A stretch of DNA of 64,000 nt, from positions 29,835,531 to 29,899,530 of the forward strand of contig CM026554.1 in assembly GCA_015143295.1 (NCBI GenBank). The letters are read 5' to 3'. A program made the translations under genes and the position numbers. The notes beneath the pieces are model-generated. The model saw only the letters and a list, made by a program, of their open reading frames with translations, was not told the DNA's origin and did no database searches. Of the stretch, positions 22,330 through 34,139 are shown one piece after another (within the stretch, counting starts at the first letter, position 1; every line of letters starts with the position of its first letter). This DNA comes from Tetracentron sinense (Eukaryota; Streptophyta; Magnoliopsida; Trochodendrales; Trochodendraceae).

Positions 22330-23595
22330 TGATCGGTGCTAAATGTTATACATAAAAGCACCTCAAACTTAACTTGCTAATCATTTAGAGTAATTATTTA
22401 TATTATTTTATGCTATTTGGTTGTTTATTCTTGTTTCAGGTTCATGCGAGGAAAAGAAGATAAAATGGAAGATTTACAAGCTTCAAAGACTCCAAAAATA
22501 TCAGAAAAGAGAAGAGAAGAAAAGAGAGCGAAATCGTAAAACTCTACCCTGATAGATCGATTGGCCAAAAATCGCACTTCTATCAATAGAGGGGTAGTTT
22601 GGTAATTGTTTTTCATCCAAAATTTATGAAACTTTTTGGGTAGATTCTAAATGACCTAAAGGAGCTATGTTTAAAATTTCGGGTCAATCCGATTAGAATT
22701 GAGCTCTCAAGAATTATTTGAAGTTCAGTGGCAAAACTGTAAATAGGGTGAAATAATATTTCATGAATAGTGTTTTAGTACTTCTAAACACTTTCCAACT
22801 CTATTATTGTTTTCTTAAAAGATGGTTTAATCCTCATTCAACCCAAAAAGAGTATAGAGAGAAAAAGAAGAGTTAGACCTCAATTAGAACTCCTTATTCT
22901 ACAAGAACTCTGTCTTTCTCTATAAAAAAAGAATTCCTAGCCATTATCATCATTAGAGAATTTTGTAGAGATTTTTAGATCTGAAGAAGAGAAGCTCTGG
23001 AGATCAAGGAAGCTATGAAGAGAAGTGCTGTAGCTTTGTTTATGAAGATGTTGCATTCCTCCCTCGCGATGAGCTAATTTCCACTGTAAACACCCCAATT
23101 TTGCACCCCCTTTATCTCCTTGCACATTCCTAAAAACCCTTTAAAAAAAATCCCTTTTTAAAACCCTCTTTCCACGTGCTTCGATTTCCAAAAAACGCCC
23201 CTTAGGTAAAAAAAGACCAAAATGCCCCTGGAGTTCAAAGTGACCAAAATACCTCTGAAAAGTTCTGGAAAACTCTCATGTTATCTAAAATATTTTTCTG
23301 GATTTTATCAGTTCAATTTCGGCTGTTTTTGGGATCAAATCGAGCCTAAAATGGTAAAAATGACCAAAATACCCCTGGAGTGTAAAATGACCGAAACACC
23401 CTTGTTAAGTTTTGAAAAAGTGGCATTTTATCTAAGATATTTTTTTGGATTTTATCAGTTCAATTTTGACTGTTTTTGGGCTCAAATCAGACTTAAAACG
23501 AGAAATCGGGTTTTTGGTCAACTGGAAATCGACGCGCGCCGCCAAAAAAATAAAAAAAATAAAAAAATTAATTTTTTTTACAAAAGTATTCCTTG

Positions 23596-23709
23596 GAATA
23601 TTCTAAGAATATTCATTATGATATTTCTTAGAATATCCCAAGGAATATTCCTTTGAAAATATTCAAAGGAATATTCCTTAGAATATTCCTTGAAATATTC
23701 CTTGGAATA
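23596..23709 (+). promoter_or_regulatory. Cluster of GAATATTC palindromes upstream of TATA
   Basis: Five exact GAATATTC octamers (23596, 23607, 23643, 23669, 23681), plus near-copies (GAAAATATTC at 23655, GAAATATTC at 23692, GAATATCC at 23705), lie within about 115 bp. They end 16 bp before the LTR's TATA box. GAA-nn-TTC is the core dimer of heat-shock elements. However, neighbouring dimers are mostly 3-4 bp apart instead of the ideal 2, so factor binding is inference. Confidence 0.55.
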
Positions 23710-23724
23710 TCCTTTTTCGAAACC

Positions 23725-23733
23725 TATAAATAA
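23725..23733 (+). promoter_or_regulatory. TATA box of the solo LTR
   Basis: TATAAATAA sits 16 bp after the palindrome cluster and about 30 bp before a pyrimidine-rich CTCATTCTCACTTGCTC stretch, a likely transcript start and R region. Confidence 0.7.
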
Positions 23734-25793
23734 GCTTTTACCTTTTCTTCATTTTTCACTCATTCTCACTTGCTCTCTTCTCTCTCCTCTTTCCAAAAAA
23801 CGTCCTTTTGGCGTCGGCGATCCCGGGAACTCGATTTCGAAGAATCGTTCTCGGGAGCACTTAATTCAGAGACCCTTTTGGGTTTCCCGGAAGGTAAAAT
23901 CGTCGAAACTCTGACATTTGCTTTGTCATTTCTTAGTATAATTATTTTATTGTTTTTTCTACTTAGACTGCTACCCTGTCAAACCCCTGCCCGGTTTTAT
24001 TCAAACCCGGCTTACCCTGTCCAACCTCTGCCCGGTTTTACTTTAAACCTAGCTTACCCTGTCGAAACTCTGTCCGAACTTCGGTTCAAACATACCATAC
24101 CCTGTCGAAACCCTGTCCGAATCTCGGCTCAAACCTTGATTCAAAACCTCACCTAAACCCTACCTAAACCCTAATCAAACCCTAGTTGACTCCAGTTACC
24201 CTACCTAAACCCTAGTTACTCTACCTAAACCCCACTTACCCTACCTGAACCCTAGTTAACCCTAGGTAGACCTTAGTGACCTCTAGTTAAACCTTAACTA
24301 AACCCTAGGTCAAACCTTACCCACCTAGTCGAACTTTTGTCTAGAAACTCCGCTCAAACCCTGTTTCAAATCCCATCAAACCCTAAACCCAGATGCTCTT
24401 TGACATGAGCTAAAACTGTCCAAGTGCTCCTTGACATGAGCCAAATCTGTCCAAACGCTCCTCAGCACGAGCTTAAAAGGTCACCTCGCTCCTCTAACAG
24501 GAGCAAAAACCCCTGAACCATTCAAAAACACCCTAACATCCAAATACCAATCTTAGCTTGTCAAACACCCATAATCCAAACACCCAACAAATCAAACTAT
24601 CAACTACCCATCTGGAACTACGTGTGGCTTGATTCCACTGACTGTGGATACGTAGGCAACCCTGATCGGGTTCAGCTCACCTAGGATAGAACCCCTATCC
24701 TGTCCCGGCTTACTTTAACATGTACATTACTGTTCATACAATATTTGTCAAGCATATAGATGAAATACAAGTTTCTCTTATGGTTTCCCCACTTTAATTC
24801 AGACTTAAGGAGTAGGTAATCATCTTCGGATGGGAGTTTAGGGGTGCCTAACACCTTCCCCTGACTCAAATGAACCCTTACCTTGAACTCTATTTCCAGA
24901 CCAAAGCCTTATCCAATCTTTTAAGGGACCCTATTTTCTCTCACAATCTAAATAGGTGGCGACTCTCTCTTTTCAACATTTTTAACACTATTCCTCATCG
25001 GGTTCAATCCTGATCGGGAGTGGGGGTTAAAATCCCGGGTCTACATCCACTCTAGGGTTTCGAAGAAACCCTAGCCAAGTAACTGTGTCATTTATTTTGT
25101 TTTTATTTTGATTCTCTGTATTGTAAGACATTGATTGTATAATGAGAGGGTTGTTTTCAAACAACCGGATTTATTTTATTTATATTTGATTTCAATGGAA
25201 TTCTCAACCTTGTTTTAGGTATTATGAAATTGGAATTAAAATCACTTGTGTTAATTTTCGTTAGAATTTAAACATAGGTTTTATGCAATGGTTTTAAAAT
25301 ATCGAGAGATTAAATCCGAAGATATTTTATGCTAAGGGAAGACGAGTGATTACACAACCGTAGATTAGTGTATATCATTCGTGCTAACCGAAGATACGAT
25401 ATACTAAAGATATAATCCCTTGAGCTTTTCTAGATTAGTTGAGAGGGGACGTGCTGTCACTCTAACTAGAATGTTTGCAATTTAAGAGGTTATGATGAAT
25501 TCAAAATAGAGGTTGGTTATTAGGTTAGTGGTGGATTTGAAAACCCTAGATTTTCTCTTCCAAAGGATTTAAAAACATTAGTTGATAGTTTAATTTAGAA
25601 ATTTCCTTTAATTAGTTTAATTAATTGTTTTAGTTAATCAAACAAAAATTCAATTACCTATTTTATTAGTTTAAAATTAATCTGAATAAAAGGCAACGAA
25701 ACCAGCACAGTCCTCAGAGGAACGATACCCTTACTAATACTATTCTACGGAATTATTACTAAGAAGGAATAATTTAAATTTGACTGACGATCA

Positions 25794-26037
25794 ATCCGCT
25801 TATAGATACTTAACTCTATCTTTAGGGGGTGTTATGGAACCTCTAGTTTAGAGGGCATTGTAGAATGTGTTAAGGTCTATGACGCTATTGTGGACTTTTA
25901 TCATAAACTTACAAATAGACAGAAATTGTAAATGAGTCATTTCCTTAACCTGTGATTTATACTTGGAATGAATAATGCTTAGGACGAACCTAGTCATGAC
26001 ATCCTAAGGTAGATTGTTATCTCCATCTTGCTGAGCT
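25794..26037. other. Unassigned 244-bp joint between Athila and Tat-A
   Basis: The sequence lies directly after the Athila 3' LTR end and before the first recognisable Tat reverse transcriptase codons. It matches neither element by eye and shows no gene. It may be original target DNA or a deletion joint. Confidence 0.4.
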
Positions 26038-27180
26038 GGATGGTTTCTCCGGCACATCGATATCCTAGTCGACAATACTGCAGGAAACGAGACACTCTCA
26101 TTCATGGATGGTTTCTTCGGATACAACCAGATTAGGATGGTAGAGGAAGACATGGAGAAGACCTCCTTCATAACACTTTGGGGCACGTTCTGCTACAAGG
26201 TCATGCCCTTTGGACTCAAGAACGCAGGGGCAACCTATTAGAGGGCCATGACAACCCTTTTCCACGACATGATCCACAAGATAACTGAAATCTACGTGGA
26301 CGACATGATCGTCAAATCTCCAACTGCCTGGTAGCACCCAGAAGATCTGAAAAGACTCTGTGACAGACTCAGAGAATACTGCCTAAGATTGAATCTGGCC
26401 AAATGCGTCTTCGGAGCCTCATCGGGAAAACTCCTTGGCTTCATTGTCAGCAAGAGAGGCATTGAGATCGATCCAGCTAAATCCAGAGCTATCATTGAAA
26501 TGCCAGAACCCCAAACTGAAAAGGAGATCCGCGGTTTCCTGGGCAGAATTCAGTACATTAGTCGGTTCATCTCTCAGCTAACTCCGATCTGCGAGCCGAT
26601 CTTCAAGCTTCTCCGAAAGAACACACCGACAGTCTGGACAGCAGAATGCCAAGAGGCCTTTGACAAGATAAAACAGTATCTTCTCAACCCTCCAGTGCTG
26701 GTGCCTCCTACGTCAGGACGACCCCTACTACTCTACATCTTTATGTAAGAAACCTCCATGGGGTGCATCCTGGCACAGCATGATGAGACGGGTAGAACAG
26801 AGCAAGCCATTTACTACATTAGCAAACGCCTGTTGGAGTATGAAGAGCGGTACAACCCTCTTGAGAAGATATGTTTGGCACTGGTCTGGGCAACTCAGCG
26901 ACTTCGGCACTATCTACTTTCCTACCCGGTAATCCTGATCTCCCGGATGGATCCACTGAATAATCTACTGGAAAAGCCAGCCACCACCAGAAGGACTGCT
27001 CGATGGCTTATGATGTTGTCTGAATTCGATATCACGTATATGACACAAAAGTCAATAAAGGGGCAGGCGATAGCAGATCACCTGGCCCACAGTCCGACCC
27101 AAGAGTACGTGTCTGTATATGATCAGTTTCCAGATGAAGCCATCCTGTACATAGAAGCAGACGAGCAAGAATACTCCGGC
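26038..27180 (+). pseudogene. Tat-A reverse transcriptase and RNase H (truncated)
   Basis: This polymerase part of a Ty3/gypsy Tat-lineage element starts mid-domain at HIDILVDNTAG. It continues SFMDGFFGYNQIRM, EKTSFITLWGTFCYKVMPFG and LKNAGATY, then the active site EIYVDDMIVKS (YVDD intact, about 26291). Next come CVFGASSGKLLGFIVS and EIRGFLGRIQYISRFI. The RNase H part has QAIYYISKRLLEYEERYNPLEK and SEFDITYM. In-frame stops occur at about 26239, 26332 and 26746, and no frameshift occurs. Gag, protease and the first part of RT are missing. The frame stays the same through the second RNase H and integrase. Confidence 0.88.
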
Positions 27181-27690
27181 TGAGAGTTATACTTTAACGG
27201 AGCTGCCAACAGTCATGGAAATGGGGCAGGAGTAGTCCTGATCTCACCTAAAGGAGCACATCATCCTATCTCAGTCAAGCTAAAGTTCAGATGCTCCAAT
27301 AATGAAGCGGAGTACGAGGCGTGCATAGCCGATTTGAAAGAAGCCCTGGGCATCAGAATCTAGGAGATAGACGTCTACGGTGACTCATCTTTGGTGATCT
27401 GTCAGGCAAACGAATCTTGGGCCATCCGAGAAGCCAGGTTGGTGCCACACTTAGCCTACCTCAACATACTGATTACTCAATTCAGGAGAATCACCTTCAA
27501 CTACAGATCCAGGAACTACAACAAATTCGTCGATGCATTGGCCACTCTTGCTTCCATGGTTCAAATCCCCAAGGGCATCACACTTTTGCCGATTGAAATT
27601 CAGCAACAGGATCAGCCTGCCTACTGCCTCGAACTAGATGCAGTCATGGACAACAAACCTTGGTATGCAGACATCAAGTAGTACCTAGAG
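27181..27690 (+). pseudogene. Tat-A second (archaeal-type) RNase H
   Basis: After a stop at 27181 the frame continues ELYFNGAANSHGNGAGVVLI, SNNEAEYEACIADL, VYGDSSLVICQANESW and then KFVDALATLASMVQI. An extra RNase H between RNase H and integrase is the diagnostic trait of Tat-lineage elements (Ogre, Retand types). In the family the first block reads LYFDGA. Here the catalytic Asp is Asn, while the Glu of NNEAEYE and the Asp of GDSS remain. A further stop is at 27361. Tat-B keeps the Asp but has lost other residues. Confidence 0.82.
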
Positions 27691-27839
27691 GATGGAACCT
27701 TCCCTCTCGATGCTACCAAAACAGATCGCTGGACAATCCGAAGGCTAACCATTCAGTTCGTCATGTTAGGGAGAATCTTGTACAAAAGATCACCGAACTT
27801 GATTTGGCTCAGATGCCTAGACACCAGTGAAGTAGCATA

Positions 27840-28908
27840 GGTAGTCGAAGAGGTTCACGAAGGAACCTGCGGCCCACACATGAACGGGTTGATGCTCTCC
27901 AAGAAGATTCTCAGGCTAGGCTACTACTGGTCCACCATGGAAGCTGACTGCTGCAGGCATGTGCAAAAGTGCCACCAGTACCAAATCTATGCTGATAGAG
28001 TCAATGCACTATTGACAAGGCTGCACAATCTGACTATTCCCTGGCCATTCTTTGCCTGGGGCATCGACGTCATCGGGCCCATAGCTCCGAAAGCATCTAA
28101 CGGTCATCGATTCATCTTAGTTGCAATCGATTACTTTACAAAATGGGTCGAGGCAGCCTCTTATCCTAATGTGACAGCCTCCATGGTTCAGCACTTTCTG
28201 AGAAGGGACATCATCTGCCGATACGGTGTTCCATTTGAGATTGTGACAGACAATGCTCTTAACTTCTGCAACAAGGGGATGATAGATCTCTGTTAGAAAT
28301 TCAATATACAACATCACAATTCCATTCTATACAGGCCTCAGACTAATGGTGCAGTGGAAGCAGCCAACAAAAACTTGAAGAAAATCATTGAGAAAATGAC
28401 AACAAACTACTCTGCATGGCATGAGATGCTCCCATACGCACTCATGGCCTACAGAACGTCCATAAGAACTTCGACAGGGGCAATGCCTTTTTCTCTGGCC
28501 TATAGTATGGAAGCGGTCCTCCCCATCGAAGTAGAGATTTCTTCACTCCGGGTGTTAATGGAAGCAGAAGTCTCAGAATCAGAATGGGTATAGACCTGGT
28601 TTGAATAGCTGAACCTGATTGAAGAGCAGCGACTGAAAGCCATCAATCATTCTCAGGCCTATTAGAGGCGCATGACAAGAGCATTCAACAAGAGGGTCAA
28701 GCCTCGCAGCGTTGAAGTCGGTGACCTGGTTCTCCAGAAAATATTACCAAACCACCCTGATCCTAGGGGCAAGTTCACTCCCAATTACGAAGGCCCATAC
28801 ATCGTCTGAGACAAATTCTCAGGTGGTGCCCTTCGGCTAGGACGTATGGATGACGAAGACCTCCCTAAGCCAGTCAACATGAACAAAGTCAAACGATACT
28901 ACTCTTAG
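27840..28908 (+). pseudogene. Tat-A integrase
   Basis: The zinc-binding part reads VHEGTCGPHMNGLMLSKK and later CRHVQKCHQYQIYAD; family members usually have a second Cys where Tyr stands. The catalytic core has DVIGP (first Asp), VTDNALNF (second Asp) and NGAVEAANKN (Glu). YALMAYRTSIRTSTG and YSMEAVLPIEVEI follow. The C-terminal part has GDLVLQKILPN and NYEGPYIV, ending LPKPVNMNKVKRYYS with a stop at 28906. Internal stops lie at about 28294, 28591, 28606, 28663 and 28807. It would insert the cDNA into host DNA if intact. Confidence 0.88.
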
Positions 28909-31559
28909 GGTCTAGATCTGATAGGCGCTTTACACTCGTAGAATATCTGGAAAATGACAAGAGGCCATCCTTGGCACACTCGTTATCCCTTCTCAATGTA
29001 ACCCGTTTACAAATCAATGAAAATCTGCTAGTTAGCCCTTTGAGCATGACAACCTTTCTTTCATTACCACTTTTCAGGGACACCCTCCATCGCCAATCTG
29101 TGGCACATACCTGAACTATGTCATAACCTGATCCTGTAAAAGGTATATAGGCAACCTGACAAAATCAAGTACGGTCACAAAATTTGTAATCACTCCCCCA
29201 ACTCTCCCTAAACAGAGCCTTTCCCTAAAAGGAGTCATCAACTCTCCTCACAGAGTCACTCCCCAAGAGGAAACACACTCTCTCAATTCTCCAGGTGGAA
29301 TCGACACAAAGTGCACAAAATTTCCATCAAAGAAAAACCCAAAATAGAAGTCGAAACATTCTCCAAGTCAGGGACTCCCCGAGAAAAACATCTCTCCAGG
29401 CTTGTCCCCAACAGAATCAACTTCTCCGAAAAAAAAACCTCCCCAGTGGAAACCAACTCTTCCCAGAAGAATCCCTCAGACAGGAAAAATCCCTAAACCA
29501 ACCCTCTACCAGAGAGGAAAATCCCTAGTGGAGCATAAAAAAAAAAAACTCTCCACTGGAAATACTAAAGGTACAAATCTCCAGCAGAAGATCCCATGCA
29601 AGTCAGTTGCACCAAAAAGAAACAATTCCAGGGTGTCCTAAACTTCGGTCCCCCAGCCTACGTTTCGTCCCACTCTAAGTCCTCCTAGATCCTCTAAAAA
29701 CTACGAGTGCAAGCACAACATCATATTTACATCCTCAGTGGAGTACAATCCCCACAGGAATGCAGTCCAGTGCAATGAAGGGAGTATGCTTATTTCCCCA
29801 GCAAATCACAGGCTCCTCCAGCCAGTCGTGGGCATTAGGAAAACTGGTAACGGCCTCATGGCGCAAAAATTACGCGACACCCAGACTTAGTCTTGCGGCT
29901 AGGAGCAAAAAATGGACAAAAATCAATCAGCTTCGCAGGCATGAGGAAAACCGGCAACGGTCTCATCGCGCAAAAATTATGCGAACCCATGACTTGATCA
30001 TTCCAAGGGTAAAAAAGGGAGAAAAAAAGCTAAAAACTAGTTTGGCAATACAATCCGGTAGTAATCAGGCTCATCGGACTCCCCAGCCACCTTCAGCAGT
30101 TAGTATCTCTCGGCAGGTCAGCATCCTCAGCAGAGATTCCAACAGGGAACACCCCAACAGATGTGTTACTTCAGGACATATCCCCATCAGAGATTTCAAC
30201 AGAGAGTACCCTCAGCAGATGTGTTACTTCAGGGAACATCTCCAGCATACAGGCAAGCACTGGGAAATCCTCAGCAGACTGGAAATCCCGAAATCCCTGG
30301 CAGCAGTCTACAGCAGATTCTGACTCCCCAGCCAGTAGTCTAACAGAGATTTATTCCTTGGCAAATTTAGGCAACTGGCCACAACTGTCTCCAATCCCCC
30401 AGCGGATCCCCTGGCAGAAGCTCCGACAGCTCTCAGTAAAAATATCTCCCTAACATGAGTCCAGAAGCTGTGACGATGTTTAGACAAACTCGTCTATCCC
30501 TAGCAGCATTCTGCTTTGAGTCATACTCTACTCTCCGAGAGTAAAAGGAAGCTCACAATCCCCCTTAAGCCCTAACCTTAGGAAATTTACTGGCAAATCT
30601 AAAAGCTAACAAAGCCTACTTTTGTCAAAATAAAAAATCTTTCACAAAATTCTTTTACACTTTTTCGGAAAAGATTTTCAAAAAATAAATTTTCGGTTTC
30701 AAAATCCGTTTGAACCAACTTGCACCAAGCAGCCCCGGCGAGACAAACAGAAGAAGCAGCTTCAGCAACTCCCCAGCAAGCAGCAGTCAGCAGAGTCATA
30801 GGAAAGCATCCTCGCCTTATCCCTTGCATGAGATCACTTGCATAGCGTCATACCTTGCATTACCAAACCAGTTCAGGGTCATCCAATATGATCTGACTTC
30901 AGCGCTAATCGGCCATACCAAAATCAAATCTGGCATCATTTGCCTCAAATCATTCAAACTCTCTGTGTGTGTACCTTTACAGTGTACACCATCCATCTGG
31001 TATATCTTGACAGTGTATACCATTCAAACTCTCTGTGTGTACCTTTACAGTGTACATCACTCTTTTGTGTATCTTGACAGTATGCACCATCCTTCTTGTA
31101 CCTTGACAGTGTACATTCCTCGACACCCCCGCATGTCTTTGACATCCGAGTCTCCAACACTCACCGCATGTCCCCCCAAAGACACCCCCGTGTGATCTCA
31201 ACATCCGAGTCTCCGGCACTCACCGCATATCCTCTCTTATGATGTCCCCGCTCGTTATCGACATCCCAGGTCTCCATTGACGCCAAGTCAATATGCCGAC
31301 ACCTCCCATGTCCAGCACCCCGTGTGCTCCCAACATTTCGTGTGTTTCTGACACCCCGTGTGTCTCCCGACTGTCTCGGTTAATATCCTCCGGGGAACAC
31401 TGTTTCGATCATTTTCCTCATCACTTCATCGCGCTCACCATCTGCACAGTATGCATACATCTTATCATTCATCCCAATCCATCTCGGTGTAAAAATAGGA
31501 TGATTCCAGTCTTTGCCCTTCAACTGTCATCCTGACACTCTCTGGCAAAGAGGGGCAGC
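28909..31559 (+). other. Tat-A 3' non-coding spacer with polypurine tract
   Basis: This is the long non-coding region between integrase and 3' LTR, a usual trait of Tat elements. It contains diffuse short repeats: CTCCCCAG/CTCCAG-GGAA phrases (29220-29640), CAGATGTGTTACTTCAGG twice (30158 and 30218), TACCTTTACAGTGTACA and CTTGACAGTGTA phrases (30960-31115), and GACACCCCGTGTGT/CATCCGAGTCTCC phrases (31120-31370). The polypurine tract AAAGAGGGGCAGC at 31547-31559 abuts the LTR. Open frames here, including 29760-30323 and 30710-31195, show no protein motifs. Confidence 0.7.
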
Positions 31560-34077
31560 TGTAAGCACTCAATTTTTACACTCGGTCCAAACCCTAAACC
31601 CCTAGGACAACCCTAGGACAAGGCCCATTACCTTAGGACCTAAGCCTTGGGCCCAAGGCTCATTACCCTAGGACAAACCCTAATAGAACCCTAGGCAAGC
31701 CCTAGGTGAACCTTAGACCCTAAAAACCTAGGTAAATCCTTGTGGGCTCACGGCCCATTAGCATCTCGATACCCAAAACCTAAGACCTAGCCTGAAGCCT
31801 AGGGCAAGCCCTATAGGCTTGAGGCCTGTTTAAAAATTCAAAAAATCCCAAAACCTTAAAGCCCATAGCCTTTAGGGCCCACACTTAGGCCCACCTCAAC
31901 CCATGAGGATCACATGGGTGGGACCCACAACCCCTAAGCCGAAATGGGAGGGAAATGCCCGAAATGGCTGTCCACAATCCTTTTGGCCCAAGTGAGATTG
32001 GGCCTGGCCCCAAAATAGCAATAAAACCTTAATGTCGGTAATCGAATTACCTACATTCCAAATTAGCCTGATTTGGGAATGAAGGTAATTCGATTACTGC
32101 CATTCCTGGATTTGCAGAATTGCGTGTGTAGGCTCCATTGCAGCCACTCTGGGTGCTTTGGGTCTTCCCCCATTGGTCCCTGAACTTTTCTAAATGACTC
32201 TTTTACCCTTGAGGGTCCTCCCATCTCCTCTATAAAATCTAAGCCACCCCCATGCAAAAGAGGCAGCAGCTCTTCACGTCCAAACCCTGCTCAGTTACTC
32301 CCAGACCACCTGATCCTCCACCAGTTATTCAGGTAGACTCCTAGCCAGCTCTTCATGTCCTCAGGCCATGCCAATCCTCATCACCATTACTGCAACTCCG
32401 CCACCATCCTCCATCGCTGAACAGCCAGTGTATAAGGGTATCCACCTACCCCTTTTGCATTTTTTCGGTTCAAGCTTTGTAAGGACCCCCTGATCCTAAT
32501 CTAGGGGGTCCACTTACTATTTTGTTAGCATTCAGTAACTTCCAAACCAAGGATAGGACCCCCCTATCCCTCTCATCGATGTGGTGAGGATCCCTTGAGG
32601 TATACCCAGGTTAGACACCCTCCCTACTATGCTTGGACACTCCACATAGGGTCTGGGGGTCCCTCAGACAATGAGGAGAACCCTAGACCCTTGCTTGTAT
32701 AGCCAACAGTGGAGAAAAATGTTTTTTTCAACAAAAAAGCTTAATGTCGGTAATCACATTACCAACCCTCTGAAATTAGCCTAAAAAGCCTCTGTCCCCA
32801 TTCAGTTTACCGACACAGTGGGCTTATTTTTGTACTAACTTCGGGCCCCTGTGGGGCCCACATGCCAAGTGTTCTGGGGTCCACCCCAGACTTGTTGGAA
32901 AGCCCTTGACCTCCTCTAGCTCCTTGCAAAATTTCAGGGCCTGACTCGAAGTTTAACCCTAGTTACCAGAGCCCTTAACTTTTGTAAAATTCTATTCTTG
33001 GTGTCGACAGTCGGACTGTCGACACTACAAAGTCTTTTTTGCCTGACTTTGGGCCCTTGTGGGGCCTACACCTGTGATCTGTTGGACCTGACACCTAGTC
33101 CATTGGAAAGAGTGCACTCCAGGCTATCTTTCCATGCCTTTACTTTACCCATGAGAGGTCCCTAACCACAGTTAGAACCCTACAAACCCTGGTTTAAAAA
33201 TTACAGAAATGGAGGTAATTCGATTACCTCCATTCTGTAATTTTCTGATTTTGGGCTTTGTAAAGGGTCCAAACCTGGTAGTAGGCCACTCTAGGCCCTG
33301 CCATACCCTTTGGGCCCACTTTTGACTAACCTTGACCCTTAACCATAGTTAAAACGGTCCCGGTTAACTTTTAACCATGGTTAAGCACCACTTAACACCG
33401 CAAAAAATATGAAAAAATCCCTAAAAATTCATAAAAATACAAAAGACTAAAAAATCAACTCTAGGACTTTTTTAACCCTGGTTAGCAACCCTAACCACGG
33501 TTAACACCCTCTTAACCTCGGTTAGCAACCCTAACCCTCGGTTAACACCCCTTTGCCTACCGGGCCTCACCCTAATCTACCGGACTACCCCTCGGCCTAC
33601 TGGGCCCAACACTTTGCACATTGACCAACCTCGGTCAAGTAAAATCCTAATCTACCGGATTAGGTCCATTAGTCGCCTTTTGGTGCACACACACATGCCC
33701 CCTCGCCTTAGCACGGGTACAAGTGCTAGAACTACGTTCGGTTTGATGTCACCCCAATGTGAGTACGTAAGCAGTCCAACACGGGCCCGACCCTAATTAG
33801 CTTTTACTTTCTTCCGGTTAGTATTAACTTAAACACTAAAGGCATTCGATTAATGTTGATCTTAATTTTGGCTTAAACCTAGCAAGTAGGGACCCACCAT
33901 GTGTGGAAGTGTCGGGGTGCCTAACCCCTTCCTCAAACTTAGCCGAACCTCTTACCCCAATTCCTGATCGCGGATCAAGCTTTATCCAACATTTCCCGAT
34001 GACTTATCCCTTCTGAATTAAGTGGCGACTCTAAACCCTGTGAGACATTTTCCCGGGGGAGCGAAATCCTGTGCTCA
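31560..34077 (+). mobile_element. Tat-A 3' LTR
   Basis: Begins TGTAAGCACTC directly after the polypurine tract and ends CTGTGCTCA, about 2.52 kb. A TATA box (CTATAAAATC) lies at about 32230. Near the end stand GAGTACGTAAGCAGTCC, GGGGTGCCTAACCCCTTCC and AGTGGCGACTC, the conserved tail phrases also seen in the Tat-B and solo LTRs. The interior has CTACCGGGCC/CTACCGGATTA short repeats at 33555-33665. No matching 5' LTR is in the window because the left half of the element is missing. Confidence 0.85.
32230..32237 (+). promoter_or_regulatory. TATA box of the Tat-A LTR
   Basis: CTATAAAAT preceded by a C/T-rich CCCATCTCCTC stretch, a plausible core promoter about 670 bp into the LTR. Confidence 0.55.
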
Positions 34078-34139
34078 TATTCTTCTTTTACGACCTTTCT
34101 CTAGAATACTGCACTTGGAGATAATAAAGCATCCTTTTA

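Larger units (their letters stand above)
23085..25045 (+). mobile_element. Solo LTR (Ty3/gypsy, Tat-like) with 5-bp TSD
   Basis: The insert begins TGTAAACACCCC and ends GGGTCTACA. It is flanked by exact TCCAC duplications at 23080-23084 and 25046-25050, and interrupts a sequence that is continuous in the 5' LTR copy (at 16725). It has no primer-binding site, polypurine tract or coding region, so it is a 1961-bp solo LTR left by LTR-LTR recombination. The 3' part contains GTACGTAGGCAACC-, GGGGTGCCTAACACCTTCCC- and AGGTGGCGACTC-type phrases, which also occur at the ends of the two Tat LTRs in this window. The start TGTAAACACC also resembles their TGTAAGCAC. Confidence 0.9.
22330..25793 (+). mobile_element. 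Athila-type 3' LTR, split by a solo LTR
   Basis: It starts TGATCGG just after the polypurine tract and ends CGATCA, giving TGATCG/CGATCA inverted tips. Without the nested insert it is about 1498 bp. The right 955 bp correspond to the 5' LTR. A TATA box (CTATAAAAAA) lies at about 22919. It is interrupted at 23085-25045 by another LTR, with duplication of TCCAC. Confidence 0.85.

Noticed and set aside
24120..24340. AACCCTA/CCTAAACCCTA words suggesting an interstitial telomere repeat
   Set aside because: The words are irregular, never form exact CCCTAAA tandem arrays, and lie inside the solo LTR as ordinary C/A-rich LTR sequence.
29760..31195. Open frames of 160-190 codons in the Tat-A spacer
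   Set aside because: They overlap in several frames, have low-complexity Pro/Ser/Gln content, and lie in a region known to be non-coding in this lineage.
31560..34077. Possibility that Tat-A is a complete element with a hidden 5' LTR
   Set aside because: No LTR, tRNA primer-binding site or gag of this family occurs to the left; the first Tat codons begin mid-RT after unrelated DNA.
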